Assembly (NCBI RefSeq): GCF_000378185.1
Contig: NZ_KB899376.1
Location: 214,357 to 278,356 of the forward strand
Direction: 5' to 3'
Length of the DNA stretch: 64,000 bases
DNA from: Salinimonas chungwhensis DSM 16280
GTDB taxonomy: Bacteria > Pseudomonadota > Gammaproteobacteria > Enterobacterales > Alteromonadaceae
This document shows positions 18,975-28,327 of the stretch, piece after piece. The position numbers and the translations under genes are program-made. The first letter of the stretch is position 1. Every line of letters begins with the position of its first letter. The notes under the pieces are model-generated. The model was given only the letters and a program-made list of their open reading frames with translations, was not told the DNA's origin and made no database searches.

Positions 18975-19300
18975 AAGTAATCCTTACATTTTTGTAATCA
19001 AACTCATGCATATTTACATGATTAACAACTTCAGCGCGTTAATAACACGGCTGCGGCCGGTATCTTCCCTCTGTTGTCGCAATATCTGTTCCAGCTAGCG
19101 GTTGAAAGTTTATTCAGAAGCTAATGGGGCGGGAATGTTCATCTGTGACAAGTTGGAAACCTTTTGATTTAATCGATAACAGACAGCAAGCTGATGAAGA
19201 AAATTGACAGTGAAACACAGTATTTTGGTACATATAGTTTTCACTCTTGAGCGCTGTGTAGCATTAATCATCAATTTTAGACAAGAAAAGAGGACAATCC
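18975..19300. other. Divergent promoter region of the copper region and gloA
   Basis: This 326-bp AT-rich gap separates divergent transcription units, so promoters for both must lie here. Apart from the TTACA/TGTAA repeat near the left end I see no clear operator, repeat or small gene. Confidence 0.4.
18984..18997 (-). promoter_or_regulatory. Candidate operator at the head of the copper region
   Basis: TTACA-4 nt-TGTAA is a perfect spaced inverted repeat ten bases before the DUF305 start; its right arm overlaps the ribosome-binding site. The spacing is similar to copper-responsive cop boxes, which carry TxACA/TGTxA halves. No copper regulator (CusR, CueR or CopR) is encoded in the window, so the link is only suggestive. 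Confidence 0.3.
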
Positions 19301-19849
19301 ATGAGTCGACACTTTGAAACCGCCACCGGACTGTGTGAGCAAAAAGACACCGCTACAGACGGCTATGTGTTTAACCAAACGATGCTACGTATTGCTGACC
19401 CTGCGCGCTCACTGGATTTTTACACACGGGTGATGGGCATGACTTTGTTGAAAAAGCTGGATTTTAACGACATGCAGTTCAGCCTGTATTTTCTCGCCGC
19501 AGGTGAGGATTTTTCAGATATAAGTAAGGATGACAGCGAGCGCACCGCGCAGACCTTCAGCCGGCCCGCCATACTTGAATTAACTCATAATTGGGGGGAT
19601 ACACCTGAAACGGCTGACTATCATAACGGCAACAGTGAACCCAAAGGGTTTGGCCATATTGGTTTTCACGTGCCTGATCTGTCAGCAGCTTGTCAGCGTT
19701 TTGAAAGTCTGGACATTCCTTTCCAGAAACGGCCCGATGATGGCGCAATGAAGGGGATTGCATTTATCAGGGATCCTGATGGTTACTGGATTGAAATCTT
19801 CGACGCCCGTCAGGTTAGCCAGGTATGTAAACCGCACATGAGAAATTAA
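19301..19849 (+). CDS. gloA: Lactoylglutathione lyase (glyoxalase I, zinc-type)
   Basis: The enzyme turns the hemithioacetal of methylglyoxal and glutathione into S-lactoylglutathione. At 182 residues it has the long form seen in human and yeast-like enzymes, and in some Pseudomonas paralogues, not the 135-residue E. coli form. Conserved segments are NQTMLRI (Gln ligand), SLDFYTRVMGMTLL, LELTHNWG (Glu ligand), GFGHIGFHVPD (His ligand) and DPDGYWIEIFD (catalytic Glu). The Gln/Glu/His/Glu metal set and the extra N-terminal helix point to Zn activation. The start has a GAGGA box. It is monocistronic, divergent from the copper genes; methylglyoxal and copper stress both involve glutathione, but no direct link is shown. 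Confidence 0.95.
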   Translation: MSRHFETATGLCEQKDTATDGYVFNQTMLRIADPARSLDFYTRVMGMTLLKKLDFNDMQFSLYFLAAGEDFSDISKDDSERTAQTFSRPAILELTHNWGDTPETADYHNGNSEPKGFGHIGFHVPDLSAACQRFESLDIPFQKRPDDGAMKGIAFIRDPDGYWIEIFDARQVSQVCKPHMRN

Positions 19850-20030
19850 CGTTGTATTAACGCTGTCTGGCGCCACCTAACTGCCGCCATGAGTCGTTAT
19901 AGTAGACATAAAAAGAAATATTAAATATGGTTAAACAGGGATGTTTTGCGTAGCACTTTAGTTTTATACTCCTACAATGCAATAGAATTCTACCAGCGGT
20001 AATGTTGTGAAGTTAAAGGAGTTAACTCAG

Positions 20031-21983
20031 ATGCGACAATTTGTGCCTGTTCTGCGCGCAACGTTAATGACATTGTACGCTATGTCGCTCACTGTGCTTT
20101 CTGCCTTTGCTGTAAATGCGCAGGAATCACAGAATGAAAAATTCCAACGCTACAGCAATCTTGCTCATGCCGTAATTTATAGCTGGGACAGCCCTATAGC
20201 CCCGACGAATGAGCAGATAGAGCAGATGCTCAGCCAGGCAGATATCCACGATGACAATACGCCTTTAGGTATTGTTATGAAACATATTCTCGCTTTGAGT
20301 CATCAGGGGTTTGATAATGCTCCGGCAACGCTGCCCGGGCAGCCTGTGCAAACCATCCAGCCAGAACACTGGAACTATCTGCGTAGTTTAGATGCCCATC
20401 GCTACGCCGCAAACCGAGCCTATTATATATTCTTAAAAGCAATGATTGACTATGACGGTAGCACCAAACGTCTTGAACAATCCGTCCCCGAATTACAGGC
20501 ACTGAAAACTGAAATGCTTGAAGTTGGCGATAAACAAGCAGTGGCCACCGTGAGCATGTGGCTGGCCAATGAGTTGTCAGAAACTGACCCATTTAAAGCA
20601 AAGACTGAAATCGAGTACGCATTGCCGCACTTGTCTGATTTTGACCAGGAGCGCCGAATGGAAACGCAGTTAGACCCTGATCATGCGCACACCTGGCTGG
20701 CACAGTTTTATAAAGAGTTTAATATCCAGAGTCGGGTTCTTTATCATGCACGCCAGGATATTGCCGGCGCCCGATCACGTGGAATGTTGCGCACCGAATA
20801 TTTTGGCGATGCGATTTTTGCCCTCAACCGCATGGCACGGTATGACGAGGCTTTGAGCATGGCTGAAGAAGCCAGGTTTTATGCTCAAAGCAGTGATGAT
20901 CCCGTCCAGCGAGTGATCGCTAACGCGTATATGTTAAGTGTTTTTACGCATCGTCAGCAGGAAGGAGACAGGGCGCGCATTTACCAGTTGGCTACAGCAG
21001 GCGCTGAGACGGACGCCGCGAGCCTGCCGGAGGCCTGGCAAATGTTACCGGCAATATTTCACGCTGTAGCGATGGCAATCGAAGGCACAGAACAAGAGTT
21101 TGAAGCAGCCGTCGCCGCTTATAAAGCCATCATTGACCAGCAACTTGAGGCATCCTTTTATCCCAAGCAGATCGATCTGTTGAATCACTACAATTTACGC
21201 AGAGTGTATGAACTTCGGGGTGAGCATGCAAAAGCATTACATCATTATGAGATGTACGACCGTACCATGGTTGCTTACAATACAGAGAGCTATGGCGTGT
21301 CAAACAGTGATAGTAGCGATCCGCTAAGTAAAGATATTGAGTTTGCTCATTTACGAGTTACAGAGGCCGAGAAAGCGGAACAGGCACTGCGTTTAGAAAC
21401 GGAACGTCTACGGGTCATTGTCGCCGGCCTGCTGGCTGCGCTACTTGCCGTGGTGGCGATGTGGTTCTGGCAGCGTCAGCGTCGTACTGCACGTCTGGCA
21501 GATACGGACTCGCTCACGGGTGCTCTGACGCGAAGAGCTTTCTACAGCGCACTGACAAAATCAACCTATGATAATGCTAAAGCGTGTGTAGTACTTATTG
21601 ACCTGGACCACTTTAAACAGGTTAATGACAATTATGGCCACGTTGTGGGAGATGAAGTGCTCAGCAAAGTCAGTCGTATCATCCAGACCCGTATTCGAAA
21701 AACAGATCTACTGTGTCGCTACGGTGGCGAAGAATTCCTGCTGTATCTTCATAATATTGATAAAGCTGAAGCAGCAAGTCTGTTAGGTGATATTCGACAG
21801 TCACTCAGAACCTGTGATTCCTGGAAATCTATCCCGGTACGATTTAATGTGACATTTTCAGCTGGCATTATTCAGGTGGATAAGATTAACGATATTGACG
21901 CTATCATTAGCGCCTGTGACGCTCAGCTATACAGTGCCAAGGCGTCCGGCCGTGCATGTACGCGTGCTGTCGAATTTGCATGA
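20031..21983 (+). CDS. Diguanylate cyclase with periplasmic helical-repeat sensor
   Basis: About 650 residues. A signal or anchor helix (residues 1-30, ending NAQE) leads into a large alpha-helical, TPR-like periplasmic region (about 35-455), then a short coiled coil, a membrane helix (about 463-485) and a GGDEF domain (about 495-650). The active site reads RYGGEEF, a functional variant. An RxxD inhibitory site (RKTD) lies five residues before it. I prefer the ATG at 20031 over the GTG at 20007, because a strong AAAGGAG box lies 9 nt upstream of it, inside the longer frame. The sensor ligand is unknown. It stands alone between gloA and prpD. Confidence 0.92.
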   Translation: MRQFVPVLRATLMTLYAMSLTVLSAFAVNAQESQNEKFQRYSNLAHAVIYSWDSPIAPTNEQIEQMLSQADIHDDNTPLGIVMKHILALSHQGFDNAPATLPGQPVQTIQPEHWNYLRSLDAHRYAANRAYYIFLKAMIDYDGSTKRLEQSVPELQALKTEMLEVGDKQAVATVSMWLANELSETDPFKAKTEIEYALPHLSDFDQERRMETQLDPDHAHTWLAQFYKEFNIQSRVLYHARQDIAGARSRGMLRTEYFGDAIFALNRMARYDEALSMAEEARFYAQSSDDPVQRVIANAYMLSVFTHRQQEGDRARIYQLATAGAETDAASLPEAWQMLPAIFHAVAMAIEGTEQEFEAAVAAYKAIIDQQLEASFYPKQIDLLNHYNLRRVYELRGEHAKALHHYEMYDRTMVAYNTESYGVSNSDSSDPLSKDIEFAHLRVTEAEKAEQALRLETERLRVIVAGLLAALLAVVAMWFWQRQRRTARLADTDSLTGALTRRAFYSALTKSTYDNAKACVVLIDLDHFKQVNDNYGHVVGDEVLSKVSRIIQTRIRKTDLLCRYGGEEFLLYLHNIDKAEAASLLGDIRQSLRTCDSWKSIPVRFNVTFSAGIIQVDKINDIDAIISACDAQLYSAKASGRACTRAVEFA

Positions 21984-22106
21984 TTTTCTTTACACCTTTG
22001 CGTGTAGTCTTCGACATCTATATCTCATAATCTGCGTACAAAAACAGCACATGCCGTCTGGTTTACTGTAGTCGGCGCTCCAACTGGTAACAAGAGGAAA
22101 AAGCTG

Positions 22107-23591
22107 ATGAGTACACAGGGAGAATTGAGCAATCGACCCGAATACGACGAGGTTATTCAGACTATTGCAGATTATGTAATAAATTTCGATATCCAGTCGG
22201 AAGAAGCCATGGATACCGCCCGCAACTGTCTAATGGATACACTGGGATGTGGCCTGCTGGCGCTGCGCTTTCCTGAATGTACCAAACATTTAGGCCCGAT
22301 GGTCTCAGGAACCCAGGTCCCCAATGGGGCGCGGGTCCCGGGTACACAATTTGCGCTTGATCCGGTCAAAGCAGCCTGGGATATCGGGTGTATTATAAGA
22401 TGGCTGGATTTCAACGACACCTGGTTGGCTGCAGAGTGGGGGCATCCTTCGGATAATCTTGGCGGAATTCTGGCGATGGCCGACTTCATCAGTCAGCAGC
22501 GTATCGCCCGCAATGAATCTCCCCTTACTATGGCTGATGTGCTTAAAGCGATGGTCAAAGCGCATGAGATTCAAGGTGTGATCGCGCTGGAAAACAGCTT
22601 TAACCGGGTTGGGCTGTGTCATGTACTTCTGGTCCGTGTAGCGACGGTGGCCGTGGTGACCCACATGATGGGCGGCAGCCGTGAACAAATTATGGCGGGT
22701 ATTTCCCATGCCTGGGTTGATGGATCTGCATTGCGTACTTACCGGCACGCGCCGAATGCCGGATCGCGTAAATCCTGGGCGGCGGGCGATGCCACCTCTC
22801 GGGGAGTGCGTCTGGCGGATATCGCTATGCGTGGCGAAATGGGCATTCCCAGTGTTCTCACTGCTTCACAGTGGGGCTTTTACGATGTGGCTTTTAGTCA
22901 GACTAACAAAGATTTAGCATTGAAACCTGAACATGAGCGCGAATTTACATTCCAGCGGGATTACGGCACCTATGTCATGGAAAATATCCTGTTCAAGCTT
23001 AGTTTTCCTGCTGAATTTCACGCCCAGACCATGTGCGAAGCGGCAGTAACGCTCTACCCGGAGATAAAGGACAGGCTGGATGACATCGATCGTATTGCAT
23101 TGACTACCCATGATTCAGCTATCCGCATAATCTCCAAGCACGGGACGCTGGCAAATCCGGCCGATCGTGATCATTGTCTGCAATATATGACTGCGGTCCC
23201 CCTTATCTTCGGTAAGTTATCAGCAGAGCATTATGAAGATGACTTTCATGCAGCACACCCTATGATTGATGTGCTACGGGAAAAAATGGACGTCCAGGAG
23301 GATGCCCGTTACAGCAGGGATTACCATGATCCCGATAAACGCTCCATTGCAAATGCGCTGCAAATCTTTTTTAAAGATGGAACGTCAACCGAAAAAGTCG
23401 AAGTTGAATATCCCATTGGTCACCGCCGCAGAAGGCAGGAAGGAATACCGGTACTGGAAGAAAAGTTCCGGGCTAATCTGGCCACGCGGTTTCCCAAAGA
23501 TCGCTGTGAGCAAATTCTTAATCTTTGTCGGTCACAAAGCGATTTAGAGGCCTTTCCGGTTCATAAGTTTATGGATTTACTGGTTATCTAA
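22107..23591 (+). CDS. prpD: 2-methylcitrate dehydratase (MmgE/PrpD family)
   Basis: A 494-residue cytoplasmic enzyme close in length to E. coli PrpD (483 aa). It dehydrates 2-methylcitrate to 2-methyl-cis-aconitate in propionate breakdown. Recognisable PrpD segments include [11 protein letters not shown], the [20 protein letters not shown] stretch that holds substrate-site residues, [16 protein letters not shown], and the FPAEFHAQT region. The prpB, prpC and acnD genes usually found beside it are absent here. AGAGGAA precedes the start. The orphan position leaves the physiological substrate slightly open, but the sequence is full-length and looks functional. Confidence 0.92.
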   Translation: MSTQGELSNRPEYDEVIQTIADYVINFDIQSEEAMDTARNCLMDTLGCGLLALRFPECTKHLGPMVSGTQVPNGARVPGTQFALDPVKAAWDIGCIIRWLDFNDTWLAAEWGHPSDNLGGILAMADFISQQRIARNESPLTMADVLKAMVKAHEIQGVIALENSFNRVGLCHVLLVRVATVAVVTHMMGGSREQIMAGISHAWVDGSALRTYRHAPNAGSRKSWAAGDATSRGVRLADIAMRGEMGIPSVLTASQWGFYDVAFSQTNKDLALKPEHEREFTFQRDYGTYVMENILFKLSFPAEFHAQTMCEAAVTLYPEIKDRLDDIDRIALTTHDSAIRIISKHGTLANPADRDHCLQYMTAVPLIFGKLSAEHYEDDFHAAHPMIDVLREKMDVQEDARYSRDYHDPDKRSIANALQIFFKDGTSTEKVEVEYPIGHRRRRQEGIPVLEEKFRANLATRFPKDRCEQILNLCRSQSDLEAFPVHKFMDLLVI

Positions 23592-23611
23592 TATTCTGGC
23601 TGTCTTCGCTA

Positions 23612-23806
23612 TCATCGCGCTTGCGTTACCGGCAGACAGTAGCCGTCGGTAACAGGGCGTGAGGCAAACCATTTTTTTCTGGATGGACTGTCAAAACCGG
23701 GACCACCTATTAACATCAGCTGTTTTAAAGCGGTGAGGTAAACTAAATGCATGCTCTGCTTACGGTTTTCTTCCAGGCTATCTTGGCGGATAAATTTCTC
23801 AGCCAA
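23612..23806 (-). CDS. Possible small protein of unknown function
   Basis: A 64-codon frame converges on prpD, with a stop 20 bp from the prpD stop. Its composition looks protein-like (MAEKFIRQDSLEENRKQ, then GGPGFDSPSRKKWFASRP). The start drawn here is a TTG without a good ribosome-binding site. The frame stays open for at least 20 codons further upstream (including YYLW just before the start), so the true start may lie beyond 23806. It could be a short real gene, a remnant, or chance. I recognise no family. Confidence 0.3.
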   Translation of the reverse strand: MAEKFIRQDSLEENRKQSMHLVYLTALKQLMLIGGPGFDSPSRKKWFASRPVTDGYCLPVTQAR

Positions 23807-23898
23807 CCAGAGGTAATATAAAAAAAATTACAGCTTGTTTATAGCAAGAAGCTTCGCTACTGTGAATAAATAAACACAGGCAAAAGGAGATTGCTCGT

Positions 23899-25017
23899 AT
23901 GGCCCTTACCTCAAAAATTTCATTACCTTTATTACTCGGGGCGCTGGTGGCCTCCGGCAGTGTTTTTTCAGATTCTTTTGATGAGACTTATCGCGCTTTT
24001 CAAAATGCCTATAAAGCGCAAAACCTGCCTGAAAGTATTCGGCTTGCCGAAAAAGCCTGGCAACTGGGAAGAGATAATTTTGGGCCAAACAGTGAGTCTG
24101 CGGCCAAGCTTCATTTTTCATACGCTAATGTGCTGGCAGTGGCGGGAAAGGATGCACAGGCAGTTACCCATTTTGAAGCTGTGGCTGATGAATATGAATC
24201 CATATATGGCGATAGCAGCGTCACAACACTGATGGCGTATGCCGATATCATGCACACTCTGGCAGAGATGCATTTCCAGACCGACGGACGTAATAAGCTA
24301 TCTGCCAGATTAGGGCGTCTGCTTGTTCTACATATTGACGATGTCGACTATAAAACCTCGGCGGAACGTGCCTTTGCTCACGTAGAGGCGGCAAAGGCGG
24401 TGGTGGAGTCATCATCACCCCTGCGCGTGTCACCATCATCACTGCGAAGACTGTTCAAAGATGCAGCCCAATATAGTGAAGAAGAGTGGGGGGAAGCAGA
24501 TGTCAGGGTTTTAGAATCAAAATATATGTTGGCGGTTGCACTAAGCAATGGCCGGGAGAAAGATGATGCCATTACTTATTTTAATCAGGTGGCGGATATT
24601 TTTGACCAGCACCTTACTTATACGCATCCTTATGAACTAGGGGCACATGCAAGACTTGTCGCGCTTTATGAGGATAAGGGGCAATCTGATAAGGCCACTG
24701 AACACTGCCGTGCAATCGGACGAATGAAACCATGGCGCGCTGAGCAAGAGCCTGAACCACTTTATCGGGTTCACCCGGAATATCCGAGCGGAGCTGCCCG
24801 TGGTGGCCGTGACGGAAGTGCAACACTGTCATTTACAGTGGATCGGGAAGGGTTTGTGCGAAATGTTGAAGTCACAGATACAAAGGGCGGCAGCGCATTT
24901 GGCAACGAGGCACAAAAAGCATTGGAAAAATGGCGCTACGCGCCAAAATTTGTAAACGGCGAAGCGGTAGAATCTGAGCCCTTGTTTGTACAATTAGACT
25001 TCAAGATAGAACGTTGA
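23899..25017 (+). CDS. Periplasmic TPR protein with C-terminal TonB domain
   Basis: The product has 372 residues, with a cleavable signal peptide (to about residue 25, SVFS), helical TPR-like repeats (about 30-285), and a TonB C-terminal domain (about 285-372; YPSGAARGGRDGSATLSFTVD and ALEKWRYAPKFVNGE). Classical TonB has an inner-membrane anchor and a Pro-rich stretch; neither is visible here. It therefore cannot pull on receptors through ExbBD in the usual way. Such proteins are common in marine gammaproteobacteria and may act in periplasmic assembly or receptor binding. AAGGAG supports the start. No exbBD lies nearby. Confidence 0.85.
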   Translation: MALTSKISLPLLLGALVASGSVFSDSFDETYRAFQNAYKAQNLPESIRLAEKAWQLGRDNFGPNSESAAKLHFSYANVLAVAGKDAQAVTHFEAVADEYESIYGDSSVTTLMAYADIMHTLAEMHFQTDGRNKLSARLGRLLVLHIDDVDYKTSAERAFAHVEAAKAVVESSSPLRVSPSSLRRLFKDAAQYSEEEWGEADVRVLESKYMLAVALSNGREKDDAITYFNQVADIFDQHLTYTHPYELGAHARLVALYEDKGQSDKATEHCRAIGRMKPWRAEQEPEPLYRVHPEYPSGAARGGRDGSATLSFTVDREGFVRNVEVTDTKGGSAFGNEAQKALEKWRYAPKFVNGEAVESEPLFVQLDFKIER

Positions 25018-25046
25018 AGAAGCTTTAGACTCAAGTAAAGGTTGCG

Positions 25047-26270
25047 CTACGAAGGTGCCTGGCTTAGTTGACGTTTGTCGTTTGCCATCACAATCAGACA
25101 CCAGATGAAAATGCCACCGACAGCGAGGGCCACACCTACCCAGCCGGTGCTGGCATAGCCATATCCTGCAGCCAGCGTCATACCCGCTAACCAGGGACCC
25201 AGGGCATTGGCAGAATTAAACGCGGCATGGTTCATTGCGCCAGCAAGCGTTTGTGCGTTGCCTGCAACATCCATAAGACGGGTTTGTAATGGCACTACCA
25301 TACCGCCACCCATGCCCATAAAAAACAGCGCTGTCGCCATTGAAATAACATTGCCAACAGACATGGCGTAAGCTGCCGCGGAGATTCCCAGTAATACCTG
25401 AAATCCAAGCGCTGTGCGCAGTAAACGGCCTTCTGCGATTCGACCTGCGATCAAATTACCCAGCGTGGTACCGATACCGTAGATAAACAAGACAACAGCA
25501 ATACCCCATTCTGGTGCCGAAGTGGTCTGCAAATAGGTTGTACTGAAGTATGAATAGACTGAAAACATTCCACCAAACCCGATAGCACCCATCAAAAGCA
25601 CCAGCAAGACATCTTTGTTTTTCAGGGCTGATAATTCGGTGCGAGGGTTGGCGTTAGGATCGGGCCCTCGATAGGGCGCTTTTTTCCACACCATGAGAGC
25701 GGTAAGTAGTGATAATGCCGCAATCATAAAGAATCCGGTACGCCAGCCCAGGGTCTGTCCAATAGCACTGATACCAGGTACCCCGATAATGGTCGCCACG
25801 GTTAACCCCAGTATGACATTACTGACAGCTCTTGCCCGACGATTTTTACCGGCAATGTCTGCCGCAAAAAGCATAGCGATACCAAAATAAGCGCCATGAG
25901 GTAAACCCGCGATAAACCGGGCGATATTCATCATCCATTCAGACCACGCCAGCGCAGTAAGCAAGTTGCCACCGGTATAAAAAATCATCATCGCGATGAG
26001 CATTGTGCGACGAGCCAGGTGGGAAAAGAACATCGTGATTACCGGCGCACCGACAACCACACCCAGTGCATAGGCGCTGATTGCGTAGCCGGCTGTCTTT
26101 TCACTGATATTAAAATCTTCGGCAAAATATGGCAGCAACCCCATGGCTGCAAATTCGCTACACCCAAGCACGAATGTGCCAAAAGCCAGCCAAAATGTGA
26201 CTACCTTTAACGAGGATTCGCCGTCACGGATCTGGTGTCCAGCGGTGTCATTATGTTGGGGCTTTGTCAT
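25047..26270 (-). CDS. MFS exporter of the DHA1 (AraJ-like) family
   Basis: A 407-residue inner-membrane transporter with twelve predicted helices and short hydrophilic ends. Family features include the first-helix GTFVLGCSEFAAMGLLP segment (typical of AraJ/YdhP/NepI-like DHA1 proteins). An ARFIAGLPHGAYFGIA segment in helix 4 resembles the DHA1 motif near RxxxGxxxG. Such proteins export sugars, nucleosides or drugs by proton antiport; the substrate cannot be told. It converges on the TonB-TPR gene, and no regulator is adjacent. Confidence 0.9.
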   Translation of the reverse strand: MTKPQHNDTAGHQIRDGESSLKVVTFWLAFGTFVLGCSEFAAMGLLPYFAEDFNISEKTAGYAISAYALGVVVGAPVITMFFSHLARRTMLIAMMIFYTGGNLLTALAWSEWMMNIARFIAGLPHGAYFGIAMLFAADIAGKNRRARAVSNVILGLTVATIIGVPGISAIGQTLGWRTGFFMIAALSLLTALMVWKKAPYRGPDPNANPRTELSALKNKDVLLVLLMGAIGFGGMFSVYSYFSTTYLQTTSAPEWGIAVVLFIYGIGTTLGNLIAGRIAEGRLLRTALGFQVLLGISAAAYAMSVGNVISMATALFFMGMGGGMVVPLQTRLMDVAGNAQTLAGAMNHAAFNSANALGPWLAGMTLAAGYGYASTGWVGVALAVGGIFIWCLIVMANDKRQLSQAPS

Positions 26271-26505
26271 GCTTGTAAACCAATATCTGAAAGGGATGGG
26301 ACAGTGGGCGCAATATAAGTACTAAAAAAAAGCTTTTATCGTACGCTGAAAATACGCTGCCTGTACAAAGACAACATGGTAACACCGGCATCACGCCATG
26401 TATTGGAGTATTGTGTATAACCTTTGTGAAATCATTGGTTTACGGGTTAATATATTGTAAAGGCAGAAAACAATGAAACCCTTGAGTGCGGTCGGCTCGC
26501 ACTAG

Positions 26506-27180
26506 TCAGGTTGTCCGTGTCGCTGTCGTTTTATGTTTTTTTTTGCCGTCACTTTTACGCTGCAGTGATTGGTACCAACGCTTCATTCTGGGAAGCAGGA
26601 TAACAAATGCTGCAAACCAGTATAGCAGGGGGTCTGCAAGTACGGTTTTTTGTGACCAGCTGTAGTGAAGCAAAGCCAGCAAGATAGCCAGATAGACGGT
26701 GTTGTGAAGAGACTGCCAGCGGCGGCCCATTTTTTTTCTCAGCCTGTCAAACGACGTGACGGCCATGGCCAGTAAGAGTAACAATGCTACAAACCCGACG
26801 CTGATGTACGGACGCTCGATCAGTTCACTTCCAATAAGTGGCCAGTCGAGTTGTAGTTCAAATAGAATGTAGGTGGCAAAATGTGCTAATGCATAGATAA
26901 AGGTATAGACACCTAGCATTCTCCGGTAGCGAATGAAATCGCCACACGGGGTAAGTTGGGCTAAAGGTGACAGACATAATGTTAGCAATAAAATGTGAAT
27001 AGCGTGAAGGCCAGTGAAGTTGAGCAAAGCCTGAACCGGATCTGCGCCAAGGTTATCCGTAAACCCCATCACAAACTGCCATACAAGCGCGCCCAAAACC
27101 AAAATATGCACCATCGATTTGCCTGTCAACAATTGCGCTTTAGTCAAACGGGCTGGTTTTTTAAACAGTCGAAATGCCAT
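26506..27180 (-). CDS. msrQ: MsrQ heme-binding membrane subunit
   Basis: A 224-residue integral membrane protein of the ferric-reductase-like family (formerly YedZ). It has six helices and the histidines expected to bind heme b (GLHAIH, ALAHFATY, SLHNTVYL, LLHYSW). It passes electrons from the quinone pool or a flavin reductase to MsrP. It starts 2 bp after the msrP stop, with no clear ribosome-binding site, so it is probably translated by coupling to msrP. The length matches the family (about 200-215 aa), with a slightly longer lysine-rich tail. Confidence 0.93.
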   Translation of the reverse strand: MAFRLFKKPARLTKAQLLTGKSMVHILVLGALVWQFVMGFTDNLGADPVQALLNFTGLHAIHILLLTLCLSPLAQLTPCGDFIRYRRMLGVYTFIYALAHFATYILFELQLDWPLIGSELIERPYISVGFVALLLLLAMAVTSFDRLRKKMGRRWQSLHNTVYLAILLALLHYSWSQKTVLADPLLYWFAAFVILLPRMKRWYQSLQRKSDGKKKHKTTATRTT

Positions 27181-27182
27181 AC

Positions 27183-28184
27183 TTAATAATACTTTTTCAA
27201 ATCCATGTCTTTGTAAAGTGAGGCAACTTCCTCATAGCCATTAAAGAGTTCTGTATCGATTCTGTTGCGTGATAACAGACCTCCGCCGGCGATCCGGCGT
27301 TCGCTGGCCTGACTCCACCGTGGATGGTCGACGTTGGGATTAACGTTTGCATAGAAGCCGTATTCATTCGGTGCCAGTTTATTCCAGGTTGTAGGCGGCT
27401 CTTTGTCTGTCAGCGTTATGCGGACGATGGATTTAATACTCTTGAACCCATATTTCCAGGGCACCACCAGCCTGATCGGGGCGCCGTTTTGCGGCGGCAG
27501 TGTCTTGCCATAGAGGCCGACAGCCATCAACGTGAGCGGATGCATCGCTTCATCCAAACGTAATCCCTCTACATAAGGATAATCGACGCCTCCACCAATG
27601 AACCGACTGTTTTGACCACGCATCTGTTCGGGCGCATACAGTGTTTGGAATGCTACATAGCGTGCAGATGATAGGGGGCGAGCCTGGCGAATCAACGCGC
27701 CCAGCTCGAAGCCTACCCAGGGTATCACCATAGACCAGGCTTCCACGCAACGTAACCGGTAAATACGTTCTTGCAAGGGAAATTTTGAGGTAAGACTGGC
27801 ATGATCCAGGGTAAACGGTTTTTCCACCATCCCATCAATTTTAAGCGACCAGGGATCGGTCTCCATATTATGCGCATATTCAGCCGGATCATCTTTACCG
27901 GTGCCGAACTCATAAAAGTTGTTATAACCGGATACCTTATCGTAAGGGGTCTTTTTCGCCGCAGTACTGTATTTGCCGGCGGGCGAAAAATCTAAAGCCT
28001 CACGCTGAATTTTCTTTTCATCATCATCGTCAAACCAGCCAAACGCCGAGGCCTTACTGGATAACAGGGTGCTGGCCCCTAAAAAGCCCATACTCTTGAG
28101 CAGAGTTCGACGCTGGCGATAAACTGATTCGTCAGTAACCTCATTTTCGGTGAGTTTTACAGAGGGAGAAAATCGTTTTGGCAT
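27183..28184 (-). CDS. msrP: MsrP periplasmic methionine sulfoxide reductase
   Basis: A 333-residue molybdopterin enzyme (formerly YedY) that repairs oxidised methionine in periplasmic proteins. The N terminus has a Tat signal with a twin arginine ([12 protein letters not shown]) and the end SKASAFGWF. The cofactor cysteine lies in [14 protein letters not shown], and [12 protein letters not shown] and the [15 protein letters not shown] end are typical of the family. The partner msrQ follows directly. Periplasmic methionine repair fits a genome with Met-rich copper proteins, but that is only context. Confidence 0.95.
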   Translation of the reverse strand: MPKRFSPSVKLTENEVTDESVYRQRRTLLKSMGFLGASTLLSSKASAFGWFDDDDEKKIQREALDFSPAGKYSTAAKKTPYDKVSGYNNFYEFGTGKDDPAEYAHNMETDPWSLKIDGMVEKPFTLDHASLTSKFPLQERIYRLRCVEAWSMVIPWVGFELGALIRQARPLSSARYVAFQTLYAPEQMRGQNSRFIGGGVDYPYVEGLRLDEAMHPLTLMAVGLYGKTLPPQNGAPIRLVVPWKYGFKSIKSIVRITLTDKEPPTTWNKLAPNEYGFYANVNPNVDHPRWSQASERRIAGGGLLSRNRIDTELFNGYEEVASLYKDMDLKKYY

Positions 28185-28327
28185 GATAGGACCTATCCGT
28201 CATTCAGTATCAAATACAGCCTGTGTTACCGGAATAGCCGTCACTCACACACAGACATCTTCTACTTGTTTACGAATAAGACCTGCAAAAGTGCGATTTT
28301 CTTTCCTTATGAATAAAACTTCATTAT

